Positions 7,752-16,385 of a stretch of 64,000 nt of DNA are shown piece by piece (position 1 is the first letter of the stretch; each line of letters opens with the position of its first letter). The DNA comes from Ensifer adhaerens (GTDB lineage Bacteria > Pseudomonadota > Alphaproteobacteria > Rhizobiales > Rhizobiaceae). The notes beneath the pieces are model-generated. The model was not told where the DNA came from, ran no database searches, and saw nothing but the letters and a program-made list of their open reading frames with translations. Made by a program: the position numbers and the translations under genes. The stretch spans positions 4,182,292-4,246,291 of the forward strand of contig NZ_CP118610.1 of assembly GCF_028993555.1 (NCBI RefSeq), read 5' to 3'.

Positions 7752-8069
7752 TCAAGTCATGCGACGGCGCAACACTTCAGCACAAAGAACGTCATTAAGC
7801 TCATCCCAGTTGTCGCCAAACTCAGCAACAAGCTCATATTTCAGTTCGCAAGATCGGCCTTCGACATCCCACATCCACTCCGCGACCGGCCCGTATTGCG
7901 GATGCGTACGCAGATCGCGCCACTCGCCCAATTCAGGCGATTTCCAGATTTTCGCAAGCGCTGGATCATTTGCACGCACTGTGCGGTGCAACGCATGCAA
8001 AGTTGTTACTCGCACTATGTCTAGGTCGACAATTGCCGCGACTTTCGCCGAAATATCATCTTCAGTCAT
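7752..8069 (-). CDS. Hypothetical protein upstream of relaxase, 105 aa
   Basis: This small acidic protein starts at ATG 8069 and ends nine bases before the relaxase start, so it is the first gene of the mobilization operon. It is rich in Trp and charged residues (EWRDLRTHPQYG and EWMWDVEG) and has no membrane segment. Genes in this position often encode relaxase accessory or oriT-binding proteins, but no ribbon-helix-helix pattern is evident and the family is not recognised. Confidence 0.6.
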   Translation of the reverse strand: MTEDDISAKVAAIVDLDIVRVTTLHALHRTVRANDPALAKIWKSPELGEWRDLRTHPQYGPVAEWMWDVEGRSCELKYELVAEFGDNWDELNDVLCAEVLRRRMT

Positions 8070-8167
8070 TGCTTCGCTCCAAAGAATAGGAAATTACTCC
8101 TACAATGGTGCGGGCAAAAACAATGGGCGCAAAGCGGATTTTGGTACCGGAAACAAAGATATAGTGA

Positions 8168-8196
8168 CCGACTAGCACTATCTTCGATAGTGTCGG
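8168..8196. other. Hairpin upstream of the mobilization operon, candidate oriT
   Basis: A perfect 7-bp stem CACTATC (8176-8182) and GATAGTG (8186-8192) with loop TTC is extended, after a bulge, by CCGA (8168-8171) with TCGG (8193-8196). It lies about 100 bases upstream of the first mobilization gene, in the 8070-8430 stretch that otherwise has no gene. MobV relaxases act on hairpin-forming oriT sites close upstream of mob, so this is a reasonable candidate. No nic consensus was matched. Confidence 0.4.
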
Positions 8197-8398
8197 CTCT
8201 CCGAGGGGCCTTCAGCCGGACCACTTCATGGAGACAACGCCGTTGAGGGTCTGCCGACTGCCCCCTCATTCGCCGGGGAGGCGATCACTCTCAGGCCGCA
8301 TGGCCTCGTTGCCAGCCATTGGCCGACAAAGCGAAACGCTGGAAAATCAGCGTTCGTCACGAAGTGATGCGGTGTATGGTGTTTACCTTCCACGGGGT

Positions 8399-8419
8399 CC
8401 GGGGGGCTTTGTCCCCCGG
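8399..8419 (-). terminator. GC hairpin after the replication gene
   Basis: CCGGGGG (8399-8405) pairs with CCCCCGG (8413-8419), about 12 bases beyond the stop of the minus-strand replication gene. It lacks a T-run on the minus strand, so it may be a weak terminator or an mRNA-stabilising hairpin. A second small palindrome (GAAAATCATAATTTTC) lies at about 8426-8441. Confidence 0.45.
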
Positions 8420-8430
8420 TCATGGGAAAA

Positions 8431-9915
8431 TCATAATTTTCCTTGTCTTTGGCGCGCCTGCCGTGCCTCAGCCATAGCCTTGGAAATCTGCCCCGCCGAC
8501 ACATTGAAATGCGCTGCAAGGTCATCGCGACGCATGCCCTTCGTTGCTTGCAGATATAGCGCCATACCGCCCATCTCTAGTCGTGCCGCCTGTTGTACGC
8601 CCCGATCCTTCACGCCTCTGTCACGCCTCGACCTCTCCATGCGCTCGACGGAAAGTTCCCGTTTCCGGCCTTGATCAACCAACACCCGCAAACCTGCCGC
8701 GCGCTGTTCCGCCGGATCGATCCGAAGCCATTCGACAATGGTGCTGGCCTTCACCTGATAACGGCAATCGACCTCGCGACCGTTGAACGTAATCGTCTGT
8801 CCTGCCGCTGCCTGCCGCGCGCGCTTGATCACGGAGCACATGCGGGATTTCGTTTCGCTGTCGCGCCATCCCGCCGCCTCGTTCGCGAGCGATATGATTT
8901 CTCGACCAAGAACTTCCGCCGGAGAAATCCATGACATGGCAACGCCCGCCATGAACAGCCATGCGTCACGCTGGCCTTCCGGCAAATCGCCCTCTGGACA
9001 ACGATACGCCCGAAGTCGTTGGAGATCGGTCAGCACTGTTTCCCAATAGGTCGCCGCCGACAGATGTACCGCCGGGCCTGTCTGGTCCTTTCCCGCCGCC
9101 TTGCGCTTCGCCCGCTCAGCACGGAGAGAAATTAGCTCAGCATGGGTGACAGGTAGGACTTCATCTGCAAGCGTCCCAAAATCGTGGCGCGTCGGCGCTT
9201 CCGGCGACCCATGACACCACACCATCCCGACTTTGCACCTGTCCCGGTCTGCGCTGGAGTTCTCGCTTCCTGCAAGCCGAAAGACGCGGGCCGCGTCCAA
9301 TGCCCGCTTGTCCGCTCCGAACGGCTCTAGAACCGATCCTAGACGCTTCTGGACGGCATTCCACCGAGGTAGGACGGCACGAGGAAGCAATTCCGACAGC
9401 CAAACACAAACAAGACCTCGGCCCGTCGACAGGATATACGACGGATGTGGGATAATCGCTTCTTCCAGATGACCGAGAACGGCACTGGCTACATCGCTCG
9501 GAGCCTTCCCACGCCACCGAGCTACATTGTGATAGTCGAGGTCCGCATAGCAGGCCCCGATAGCCGTCAGTTGTGAAATAGATCGCCATTTCCAAAATGC
9601 GGCTTGCGAGACGTACAGGTCAGTCCGGTTTTCCTGCTGAAAAAGCCGTTCGGCCTCCATTATCGCGCCGCCGCCGACGGGAACCGTCCACTCTTTCCAT
9701 GGCTTTTCCTGCCCGCGCACACGCTGCGCAAAGCTGATTACGCCATTTCTCAGGCCGCTGCGTGAACTGTTTGGATGGAGATTTTCAATGTGCTGGCGCG
9801 CACCAAAAGCGCCGTAGTCGAAACCTTGAGGCCCCGAATTAATGTCAACATTTCTTTTTTGAAAATCGTCTGTCTGTGTGTTTTGGGCTGGGCTATGTGC
9901 CAGCCCCCCGGTCAC
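8431..9915 (-). CDS. Primase-polymerase-like plasmid replication protein
   Basis: This 494-residue protein is probably the replication initiator/primase of the element's circular form. It carries the order of motifs of archaeo-eukaryotic-type primase-polymerases: YADLDYHN with Asp125/Asp127, then STGRGLVCVW (163-172), then a DAARVFRLAGSEN segment (207-219). The C-terminal 70 residues are basic and end in a helix-turn-helix-like stretch (DDLAAHFNVSAGQISKAM). Proteins of this kind occur as RepB-like primases in mobilizable plasmids. The GTG start at 9915 has no clear ribosome binding site, and the true start could lie further in. A terminator and a structured AT/GC region lie upstream and may include the origin. 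Confidence 0.7.
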   Translation of the reverse strand: MTGGLAHSPAQNTQTDDFQKRNVDINSGPQGFDYGAFGARQHIENLHPNSSRSGLRNGVISFAQRVRGQEKPWKEWTVPVGGGAIMEAERLFQQENRTDLYVSQAAFWKWRSISQLTAIGACYADLDYHNVARWRGKAPSDVASAVLGHLEEAIIPHPSYILSTGRGLVCVWLSELLPRAVLPRWNAVQKRLGSVLEPFGADKRALDAARVFRLAGSENSSADRDRCKVGMVWCHGSPEAPTRHDFGTLADEVLPVTHAELISLRAERAKRKAAGKDQTGPAVHLSAATYWETVLTDLQRLRAYRCPEGDLPEGQRDAWLFMAGVAMSWISPAEVLGREIISLANEAAGWRDSETKSRMCSVIKRARQAAAGQTITFNGREVDCRYQVKASTIVEWLRIDPAEQRAAGLRVLVDQGRKRELSVERMERSRRDRGVKDRGVQQAARLEMGGMALYLQATKGMRRDDLAAHFNVSAGQISKAMAEARQARQRQGKL

Positions 9916-9979
9916 TCAGCCGTCAATGGCGGCTTTACAATGTCATAAAGATTGTTCATCATTATAAAACATTCCTACG

Positions 9980-10023
9980 AAAAACCGACCGAGGGCCGCT
10001 AACCCTATGACGTCGGTTTTTTT
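9980..10023 (-). terminator. Intrinsic terminator, usable on both strands
   Basis: AAAAACCGAC (9980-9989) pairs with GTCGGTTTTT (10012-10021), with an inner AGGG/CCCT pair in the loop. Read on the minus strand, it ends the transcript of the 112-aa gene at 10049-10387 before the replication gene; the T-run on both sides makes it bidirectional. Confidence 0.7.
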
Positions 10024-10048
10024 ATGCTCAGAGCAAAGATGATCGGCG

Positions 10049-10387
10049 TCAAGCGTTAACGCGATCCCGCCGAAGGATGACAGATGCAACGGCGGCAGCA
10101 TAATCATCATGTGCATACTCCAGGAGGTGCCACGCCTTGCCACCAGCAAGCTCATCCGCAAATCTGGAATAATCCGCAGCGTGAAGAATGGCCATGATAA
10201 GGGCGGTTTCACCTGATGATGCGGGAAAGCTCATCAGGCGTTCAACAAGCGCGCCCTCAGTCTTCTTATTCACTTGCTGAAAGTGCGCAGCAAACGCTGA
10301 CCAAGACGTCACGCCCATCAACGAAAGTCCGACCCGTTCGCAAAGGTTGCCCGCAGGTCCACCACGAAAATCACTAAATGCTAACAT
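10049..10387 (-). CDS. Hypothetical protein, 112 aa
   Basis: ATG 10387 is preceded by AAGGAGT, a strong ribosome binding site. The product is helical, Ala-rich and soluble, with segments such as ALIMAILHAADYSRFADEL, and has no recognised domain. It is transcribed alone: a terminator lies just after it (9980-10023), and nearly 500 bases without genes lie upstream. Its position beside the replication gene and a possible origin suggests a copy-control or partition-related role, but nothing in the sequence proves this. Confidence 0.6.
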   Translation of the reverse strand: MLAFSDFRGGPAGNLCERVGLSLMGVTSWSAFAAHFQQVNKKTEGALVERLMSFPASSGETALIMAILHAADYSRFADELAGGKAWHLLEYAHDDYAAAVASVILRRDRVNA

Positions 10388-10879
10388 GTCGCTTACTCCT
10401 TAAAAAACAGCCGACACGCCGCAGTTAGTGACATTTCTTGGGAATGTAAGAGAAAATCGTCGGCGATAGTCTCCCGGGGGCTTCGGCCCCCTGTCGCGGC
10501 CTTCCGGCCTTGCCCGCCCCCAACCTCATTGCCGGTGGGCTAGTCCGGACAGGGGCTAGCGGCCGTTGGCCTTCTGTCCCTGTCCGGTTGCCGTAGGATT
10601 GGGTCGCTCCGGTCAGTCAAGGGTTCGCTGCGCGCCGTCCTCGCCATGCGCGGCCTGCGGCCTGTGCGTGGCTCTGGGCGGCCCCCGTGACAGCCCTCCC
10701 GCTCCGCCTGGCACCCGAATAGGAGGTAAATGATTATCTCTCAAAACTATTAAAATCCGCTCAAATATGTTTACGAACCCTATCCCAAAGCCGTCATTTT
10801 TCCCGGGCACTGGATTCTCAATAATCGCGATTTTTGCTATATATTATGTAATAAAATCAATGAGAAAGCAGAGATTTCA
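10388..10879. other. Gene-free structured stretch, possible replication origin
   Basis: The first part (about 10470-10690) is GC-rich and full of hairpins. GGGGGC-TTCG-GCCCCC (10476-10491) has a UUCG tetraloop. GGCC-TTCC-GGCC follows at about 10498-10509. GCTAG...CTAGC lies at 10539-10560, and CCGGACAGGG (10545-10554) is inverted at CCCTGTCCGG (10578-10587). The second part (about 10735-10870) is strongly AT-rich, with TGCTATATATTATG just before the gene at 10880, probably its promoter. A structured GC block beside an AT-rich block, near a primase-like gene, resembles a plasmid origin. No iterons or DnaA boxes were recognised. Confidence 0.45.
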
Positions 10880-11116
10880 ATGCGCCAAACGATCACAAGA
10901 ATTCGAGGGCTGACGGTTAATATCGAAGTCGTCGAAGTCTGCCAGACAGACGCAAACGGCGGCATAATCTGGTATCACGCCGCGATCTACATCCAGCAGC
11001 ACGGAAGCAAGGAAAAGACGCTGGTCCGTAGGTCCCGTTTGCCTGGAGCGGCGGCGGAATTGAGGCGGGAGATTCAAAGAGATGGGATTCGAGCTTTCGA
11101 CCGGATCAAGGCTTAG
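10880..11116 (+). CDS. Small hypothetical protein, 78 aa
   Basis: This small basic protein has alternating beta-like segments in the first half (LTVNIEVVEV and WYHAAIYIQQ) and a basic helical end. It has no recognised family. An AT-rich promoter-like region precedes it. Its last four bases overlap the end of the convergent serine integrase gene. A regulatory role, such as a recombination directionality factor, is conceivable because of its place beside the integrase, but nothing specific supports it. Confidence 0.55.
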   Translation: MRQTITRIRGLTVNIEVVEVCQTDANGGIIWYHAAIYIQQHGSKEKTLVRRSRLPGAAAELRREIQRDGIRAFDRIKA

Positions 11117-12768
11117 TCCCAATCAAAGCTGGATCGAGGCACGCCAAAGAACGCCTCAAAGGCTTCGTCGGATGCGTTCTCTTCGAGCAGTACGATTGTA
11201 CCGATCCCCTGTCCGCCCTTCGTGAGATAGGTACCGTCTGTATCAATATGGAAGCGAGAGCGATTGGTAATCGTCATCTGTATCCCAGGCAGACGAGAAA
11301 ATTTGACATGATCGACTATCCCTCGAATAATCGCGTTCAACTTGACCTTCGTTGCCACAACCTTCTGTGTATCCACCGATTCGATATCGGCAAGCAAATC
11401 ATCCAACAACGCCTTGCGTGTTGCCGAGTCGTATTCAGACCTGACCATCTTCAGATCGGCCTTCGCCTTTTTCAGTTTTGCCTTTATTTCCTTTAATTCA
11501 GTTGCTGTTTGTTGGAACCGCTCATTTAACGCTTCGTCAAAGTCTGTTGTTTCCACAAGCCTCAGTAATTTATCGCGGACGCTCTCTTTGTCCGCCAGTT
11601 GTGCTTCCAAGGAAATGACTTCAGAGCCCTGGTTGGCTTCGTTTCGTTTGAAATCTATGTCTTCCGCGACAAGCTGGCTCAGCGCATGAAGCAATTTGCG
11701 CTCCGTCTCATCTACACGGTAATGTTTGGCGTTCTCGCAGCCCATCTTTCGCTTGGCGTTCTCGCAGACCAAATAAACGCCACCTTTTGGTTTCGGGCCT
11801 TTGTTGCTTATGTGCATGACGCTTTGGCATTCACCACATTTCGCCAAGCCTTTGAGGATATGCGCCCCTCTAACCCCGGTCCTTCCAGCCGATCCGTGCT
11901 GTCGGCTGGTTACGGCGGACTGCGCTTGCCAGAACATTTCCTCTTTTATGATGGGAGGGTAATAATCAAGTATTGGCTCGCCTTGAGGGGTGCGATTGCG
12001 AGCACTATGTCGACCAGCATGTGGCTGATACTCCCCAAGCACAGCTTTGCTGGATAAAATCTTAGCTATTGAGGATATTTGCCAGCCTTTTTTCCCGCGA
12101 AAGGCTGGAATTCCAAGCTCATTCATTCTCCTGGAAATAGCGCGCCGACCAAATCCGTCTATTGTTGCCTCGAAAATACGGTAAACAATCTTGGCTCTTT
12201 CCTCGTTTATTACAAATTTTCCGCCTTCGATGCTAAGCCATTCTGGGCACCGCTTCGTGATAGGAATTTTCTTAGATCGAGCCGCAGCTTTTTTCTGCTT
12301 CCAAGCCTCGCCAACTCGCTCGGATTTGATCCGCGATTCCTCGTGTGCGCGGGCCATTACAATCAATGAGAAGAGCAACGGCGTCCAATCTGTCCGCAGT
12401 CGCTCTTCCGAATACTCCTGTCCGTCGCTGAGCGTGACGACGATAATTCCAGCGCGAATGAGGTCGAAAAGCCGACTGGCGGCATCCATTACCGTTTCGC
12501 GCGAAATACGGTCGAGGCTTTCGACAATGAGATATGAACCCCGAACTACCTTTCCTGACTCGACCAACTGGAGGAAGGACCGTAAAGCGCCGGTGGTGCG
12601 GTTCGCTCCATGGTATGCGCTCACACCCAGGTCGCGAAGCGTGTCATCTAATTCAATGCCGCGTTCTTTGCACCAACTAGCGGCCTTCTCTGTTTGACGG
12701 CGAAGAGAGTCGCCGCGAGCCTGCTCAGGTGTCGAAAATCGAATGTAGGAGTAGGCTTTCGCGATCAT
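11113..12768 (-). CDS. int: Large serine recombinase (integrase) of the element
   Basis: This 551-residue protein would integrate and excise the element by attP x attB recombination. The N-terminal resolvase domain has YIRFSTPEQ with nucleophile Ser12 and SLDRISRE. The recombinase domain follows (about 150-270, containing SRRMNELGIPAFRGKKGW). A zinc ribbon comes next (about 305-345, CGECQS then CENAKRKMGC), then a coiled coil (about 370-470). This is the full layout of the large serine family and nothing is missing. The gene starts 37 bases from the point where comM coding sequence resumes. Integrases of this type sit beside their attachment site and often use conserved protein genes as targets, so comM is the inferred attB. 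Confidence 0.93.
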   Translation of the reverse strand: MIAKAYSYIRFSTPEQARGDSLRRQTEKAASWCKERGIELDDTLRDLGVSAYHGANRTTGALRSFLQLVESGKVVRGSYLIVESLDRISRETVMDAASRLFDLIRAGIIVVTLSDGQEYSEERLRTDWTPLLFSLIVMARAHEESRIKSERVGEAWKQKKAAARSKKIPITKRCPEWLSIEGGKFVINEERAKIVYRIFEATIDGFGRRAISRRMNELGIPAFRGKKGWQISSIAKILSSKAVLGEYQPHAGRHSARNRTPQGEPILDYYPPIIKEEMFWQAQSAVTSRQHGSAGRTGVRGAHILKGLAKCGECQSVMHISNKGPKPKGGVYLVCENAKRKMGCENAKHYRVDETERKLLHALSQLVAEDIDFKRNEANQGSEVISLEAQLADKESVRDKLLRLVETTDFDEALNERFQQTATELKEIKAKLKKAKADLKMVRSEYDSATRKALLDDLLADIESVDTQKVVATKVKLNAIIRGIVDHVKFSRLPGIQMTITNRSRFHIDTDGTYLTKGGQGIGTIVLLEENASDEAFEAFFGVPRSSFDWD

Positions 12769-12810
12769 GCAAACCTCATAGCATGGACTATGGGATTAAT
12801 GTAGCATAAC
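12769..12810. other. Right attachment junction of the element in comM
   Basis: Between the integrase start (12768) and comM codon H-N-L-L (from 12805) lie 36 bases with a CATAG...CTATG dyad (about 12777-12792). An in-frame TAG at 12802-12804 directly precedes the CAT codon of comM. The crossover should be within a few bases of 12800-12810. The exact core cannot be set without the left junction. Confidence 0.7.
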
Positions 12811-13707
12811 TTGCTGATGGTCGGACCGCCGGGATCAGGGAAATCCATGCTCGCCGCCCGCCTGCCGTCGATCCTGCCGCCGCTCAATCCGGCCGAACTG
12901 CTCGAAGTGTCGATGATCCATTCGATCGCCGGACAATTGCCGGGCGGCAAGCTCTCGGACCGCCGTCCCTTCCGCACGCCGCACCATTCCGCCACCATGG
13001 CCGCCATGGTCGGTGGCGGCTTGCGCGCCAAGCCCGGCGAGGCCTCGCTCGCGCATCACGGTGTGCTGTTCCTCGATGAGTTTCCGGAGTTTTCGCCCCA
13101 GGTGCTCGATGCGCTCCGTCAGCCGCTCGAAACCGCCGAGTGCATTATCGCCCGCGCCAATCATCGCGTCAGCTATCCTGCCGCCATCCAGCTGATCGCC
13201 GCCATGAACCCGTGCCGCTGCGGCATGGCGGGCGAGCCCGGCCGCACCTGCGCGCGCGGCCCGCGCTGCATGTCGGACTATCAGGCGCGCATCTCCGGCC
13301 CGTTGATGGATCGCATCGACATCCGCATCGACGTGCCGGCGGTCAGCGCCGCCGACCTGTTGAAGCCGGCGACAGCCGAAAGCAGCGAGGTCGTGGCCCG
13401 CCGGGTCGCCCGCGCCCGCGCCTTGCAAATCGATCGCTTCGCCGCCCTCGGCCATGCGGAGCTGACCAGCAATGCCCGGTGTTCGACCTCGATGATCGAG
13501 AAGATCGCCGAGCCCGACGCGGCGGGTCTGCAGCTTCTCCGAGACGCCGCCGAGAAGATGAAATTTTCCGCGCGCGGTTACCATCGTGTGCTGAAGGTCG
13601 CACGCACGCTCGCCGATCTCGACGGCGCGGCGACGGTCGGTCGTATTCATCTGGCCGAAGCGATTTCTTACCGAATTGCCGGCGAGAGGCTGCAGGCGGC
13701 GGCGTAA
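12805..13707 (+). pseudogene. comM: comM (YifB/Mg-chelatase-like helicase), 3' part, split by the element
   Basis: ComM is a hexameric AAA+ helicase that promotes branch migration during integration of transforming DNA. The visible 300 residues start HNLLMVGPPGSGKS, six codons before Walker A. They include the ATPase core (VLFLDEFPEF as Walker B), the AAMNPCRCG and Cys-rich segment, and the C-terminal Mg-chelatase domain with KMKFSARGYHRVLKVARTLADL. The family is usually about 500 residues, so the N-terminal Lon-like domain of about 200 residues is missing and must lie left of the element. A TAG stands in frame just before the first codon. TTG 12811 or ATG 12817 could start an internal product, but full ComM function is not expected while the element is integrated. 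Confidence 0.92.
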
Positions 13708-13721
13708 AGGTCCGTTCGAAA

Positions 13722-13749
13722 GAAAAGGGCGCCCGCAGGCGCCCTTTTC
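13722..13749. terminator. Bidirectional intrinsic terminator between comM and cysK
   Basis: A perfect 12-bp stem GAAAAGGGCGCC (13722-13733) and GGCGCCCTTTTC (13738-13749) with a four-base loop sits between the convergent ends of comM and cysK, with T-rich flanks on both strands. Confidence 0.9.
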
Positions 13750-13770
13750 GATTGCAGGAGAAGCCGTGAC

Positions 13771-14739
13771 TTAACCGCCAAGACCTTCAAACAGCGCTGT
13801 CGAGAGATAGCGTTCGGCAAAGGATGGAATGATCACGACGATCGTCTTGCCGGCGTTTTCCTCGCGCTGGCCGACCTCGATTGCCGCCGTCAGTGCGGCG
13901 CCGGCAGAGATGCCGACCGGCACGCCTTCGAGTCTCGCGACAAGGCGGGCAGCCTCGATCGCTTCGGCACTGTTGACGGTGACGATCTCGTCATAGATCG
14001 AGGTGTCGAGGATTGCAGGCGCAAAACCTGCGCCGATGCCCTGGATCTTGTGCGGGCCGGGGTTGCCGCCGGAGAGCACGGGAGATTCTTCCGGCTCGAC
14101 CGCGATCACCTTGATCGAGGGCTTGCGCGCCTTCAGCACCTGTCCCGCGCCGGTAATCGTGCCGCCGGTGCCGATGCCGGACACGAAAATGTCGACAGCA
14201 CCATCGGTATCGTTCCAGATTTCCTCGGCCGTCGTCTTGCGGTGGATTTCCGGGTTGGCCGGGTTTTCGAACTGCTGTGGAATGATGGCGTCAGGCAGGG
14301 TCTCGACCAGCTCCTGCGCCTTGGCGATCGCGCCCTTCATGCCCTTGGCACCTTCTGTCAGGACCAGCTCGGCACCGAAGAGCGCCAGCATCTTGCGGCG
14401 CTCGACCGACATCGTCTCCGGCATGGTGAGAATGAGCTTGTAGCCCTTGGCGGCGGCAACGAAGGCGAGCGCGATGCCGGTGTTGCCCGAGGTCGGTTCG
14501 ATCAGCGTCGTGCGGCCGGGAACGATCTTGCCCTGGGCTTCCAGGCTCTCGATCATCGCCACGCCGATGCGGTCCTTGACCGAGGCAATCGGGTTGAAGA
14601 ATTCAAGTTTGGCGAGCAGGTTTGCCTTGACGCCCTTTTCCCTGGCAAGCTTGTCCAGCCGCACGATGGGTGTGTCGCCGATCGTTTCGGTGATCGAGGA
14701 ATAGACGCGGCCGCGGCCGGGCTTGCGTGTATCGGACAT
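13771..14739 (-). CDS. cysK: Cysteine synthase A (O-acetylserine sulfhydrylase)
   Basis: This enzyme makes cysteine from O-acetylserine and sulfide with pyridoxal phosphate. The 322-residue protein has the PLP lysine in NPIASVKDR (Lys55), the TSGNTG substrate loop (83-88) and a GTGGT phosphate-binding loop near 185. The length is normal for the family. ATG 14739 has AAGGGAG upstream; an ATG 54 bases earlier lacks one. It is a single gene, convergent with comM across a strong terminator. The sequence does not exclude the close CysM/CBS relatives, but the motifs and size favour CysK. Confidence 0.92.
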   Translation of the reverse strand: MSDTRKPGRGRVYSSITETIGDTPIVRLDKLAREKGVKANLLAKLEFFNPIASVKDRIGVAMIESLEAQGKIVPGRTTLIEPTSGNTGIALAFVAAAKGYKLILTMPETMSVERRKMLALFGAELVLTEGAKGMKGAIAKAQELVETLPDAIIPQQFENPANPEIHRKTTAEEIWNDTDGAVDIFVSGIGTGGTITGAGQVLKARKPSIKVIAVEPEESPVLSGGNPGPHKIQGIGAGFAPAILDTSIYDEIVTVNSAEAIEAARLVARLEGVPVGISAGAALTAAIEVGQREENAGKTIVVIIPSFAERYLSTALFEGLGG

Positions 14740-14875
14740 GGGTTTCTCCCTTGGGCGTGAACTGTCAGCTATGAGAATAGGAACAACGGCCACTCAATTC
14801 CAGAACGACAAACACGGCGCGATGATCCGCCGGAGGAAAAAGCACCGGCGAAGTCGTTGTTCGGGAAAAGTTTTT

Positions 14876-15493
14876 TCAGCTTGCGCGGACGGCGATGTAG
14901 GCGGCCGTGCCGGCGAGCACACTGGCCGCAACCCGGTTCAGGGCCTTGAGTGCCTTGGGTTGCTTGAGCAGCAGGCGTGCCCGTGACGCGAGCAGCATGT
15001 AGGGCACCAGTACCGTCAGAAGCACCAGGAAGGTCGCCGTCAAAAGCAGGCCGTAGTCGCTGGGGCCGATTGCCTGAATGTCGATCAGCGTCGGAACAAG
15101 CGCGACGTAAAACAGCATCGTCTTCGGATTGCCGAGCGTGATCAGCAGGCCGGAGAGGAACGACATGGCGGCACTTGTCGACGGCTTCGCCTTGATGTCC
15201 TCCGGCAGCAATCCCGTACTCCAGAGCTTCCAGGCGATGTAGCCGAGATAGAGAACACCGGCGAACTTCACCACCAGAAAGACCGTGGTGAAGGTCTGGG
15301 CAATCAGCGCCAGCCCGAGAATGACGGCGGTCAGATAGACCATGTCGCCAAGCGCGATGCCGAGGCCCATGAAGAAGGTCTCGCGGAAACTGGAGCCGAG
15401 CGCACGGGCAACCAGCGCCGTCACGCCGGGACCCGGGATGGCCGCAGCGATGAAGAGAGCGCCGCTATAGGCGATGAGAGCCGCGAGCGTCAT
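14876..15493 (-). CDS. LysE/RhtB-family amino acid exporter
   Basis: This 205-residue inner-membrane protein has about six hydrophobic helices and the family N-terminal PGPGVTALVARAL segment (20-33), followed by GIALGD and a conserved NPKTMLFY motif. These proteins export amino acids or homoserine-type compounds by proton exchange; the substrate cannot be read from sequence. AAGGA precedes the ATG. It is divergent from a second LysE-type gene at 15668, so the two may share a control region. Confidence 0.88.
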   Translation of the reverse strand: MTLAALIAYSGALFIAAAIPGPGVTALVARALGSSFRETFFMGLGIALGDMVYLTAVILGLALIAQTFTTVFLVVKFAGVLYLGYIAWKLWSTGLLPEDIKAKPSTSAAMSFLSGLLITLGNPKTMLFYVALVPTLIDIQAIGPSDYGLLLTATFLVLLTVLVPYMLLASRARLLLKQPKALKALNRVAASVLAGTAAYIAVRAS

Positions 15494-15667
15494 GGACGGT
15501 CCTTCCGATGGTGATGCGAACTTTTAACGCAAACCGCCAACAAAAGGAACTCTCAGAACGACGGCACCTGGATGCCGCGCGACAAAATTGACCCGGTGAC
15601 AAGTCCAGGCATTGTGCGGCGATGCGAGATGCGTAGAGCTTGCGAAGACAAGCGAAAGGCGCCCCTC

Positions 15668-16300
15668 ATGCCCGAGTTGAAAGACCTCATCGGCTTTGCC
15701 CTCCTTGCCCTCGGCATGGTGCTGACGCCGGGGCCGAACATGATCTACCTGATCTCGCGCTCGATCAGCCAGGGGCCGGGCGCCGGATTGATCTCGCTTG
15801 GCGGCGTCGCGCTCGGCTTCGTCGTCTACATGCTCTCGGCCGCACTCGGCATCACCGCGCTGCTTCTGGCCGTGCCCTTTGCCTATGATGTGCTCCGCAT
15901 CGCCGGCGCCGGCTATCTTCTCTATCTCGCCTGGCAGGCAGTCAGGCCCGGCGGGCGTTCGCCGTTTCAGGTCCGTCATCTGCCGAAGGATGGGCCGAAG
16001 AAGCTGTTCGTCATGGGCTTTCTGACGAGCCTGCTCAATCCCAAGGTGGCGGTGCTCTATCTTTCGCTACTGCCGCAGTTCATTCGGCCCGAACTCGGCA
16101 ACGTGCTCGGTCAGTCGCTGGTGTTCGGGTCGATCCAGATCATGACCAGCGTTACCGTCAACGCAATGATCGCCGTTGCCGCCAGCGGCATCGCGGCCTT
16201 CCTCGCCGGGAGGCCGCTGTTCATGGTGGTGCAGCGCTGGGCCATGGGCACGGCGCTTTTCGGATTTGCCTTGAGCATGGCGTCGGAGGCGCGGCGTTAA
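15668..16300 (+). CDS. LysE-family translocator
   Basis: This 211-residue membrane protein has six predicted helices, PGPNMIYLISRSISQG (about 20-35) near the N-terminus, and the NPKVAVLYLSLLPQF motif in the middle, both hallmarks of the LysE/RhtB family. The ATG at 15668 begins MPELKDLIGF, where family homology starts; an upstream extension to 15572 is hydrophilic and unlikely. It is divergent from the paralogue at 14876-15493, with which it shares the fold but only limited identity. Substrate unknown. Confidence 0.87.
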   Translation: MPELKDLIGFALLALGMVLTPGPNMIYLISRSISQGPGAGLISLGGVALGFVVYMLSAALGITALLLAVPFAYDVLRIAGAGYLLYLAWQAVRPGGRSPFQVRHLPKDGPKKLFVMGFLTSLLNPKVAVLYLSLLPQFIRPELGNVLGQSLVFGSIQIMTSVTVNAMIAVAASGIAAFLAGRPLFMVVQRWAMGTALFGFALSMASEARR

Positions 16301-16385
16301 TCCGCGCTCGCGTTCTTTCCGGCGACACAATTCCGGATCGAAAACCTCCGGATCGAAAACTGCTTCACACTTTTCCGGGAATTGT

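Larger units (their letters stand above)
1..12804. mobile_element. Integrated mobilizable element inserted in comM (right part)
   Basis: This span carries mobility functions and is foreign to the chromosome on its right. It holds a large serine recombinase at the right edge (11113-12768), a MobV-type relaxase (6489-7742), a primase-polymerase-like replication protein (8431-9915), a small serine recombinase (3718-4350), an IS66 copy (1-2029) and unknown small genes. Immediately to the right, comM coding sequence resumes in frame at 12805 after an in-frame TAG, which places the right junction within a few bases of 12804. The left junction and the 5' half of comM must lie before base 1. No type IV secretion genes are visible, so it looks mobilizable rather than self-transmissible; that judgement is limited by the missing left part. 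Confidence 0.8.

Noticed and set aside
10880..11116. Recombination directionality factor
   Set aside because: Position beside the integrase is suggestive, but no helix-turn-helix or known RDF pattern can be seen, so the gene is left as hypothetical.
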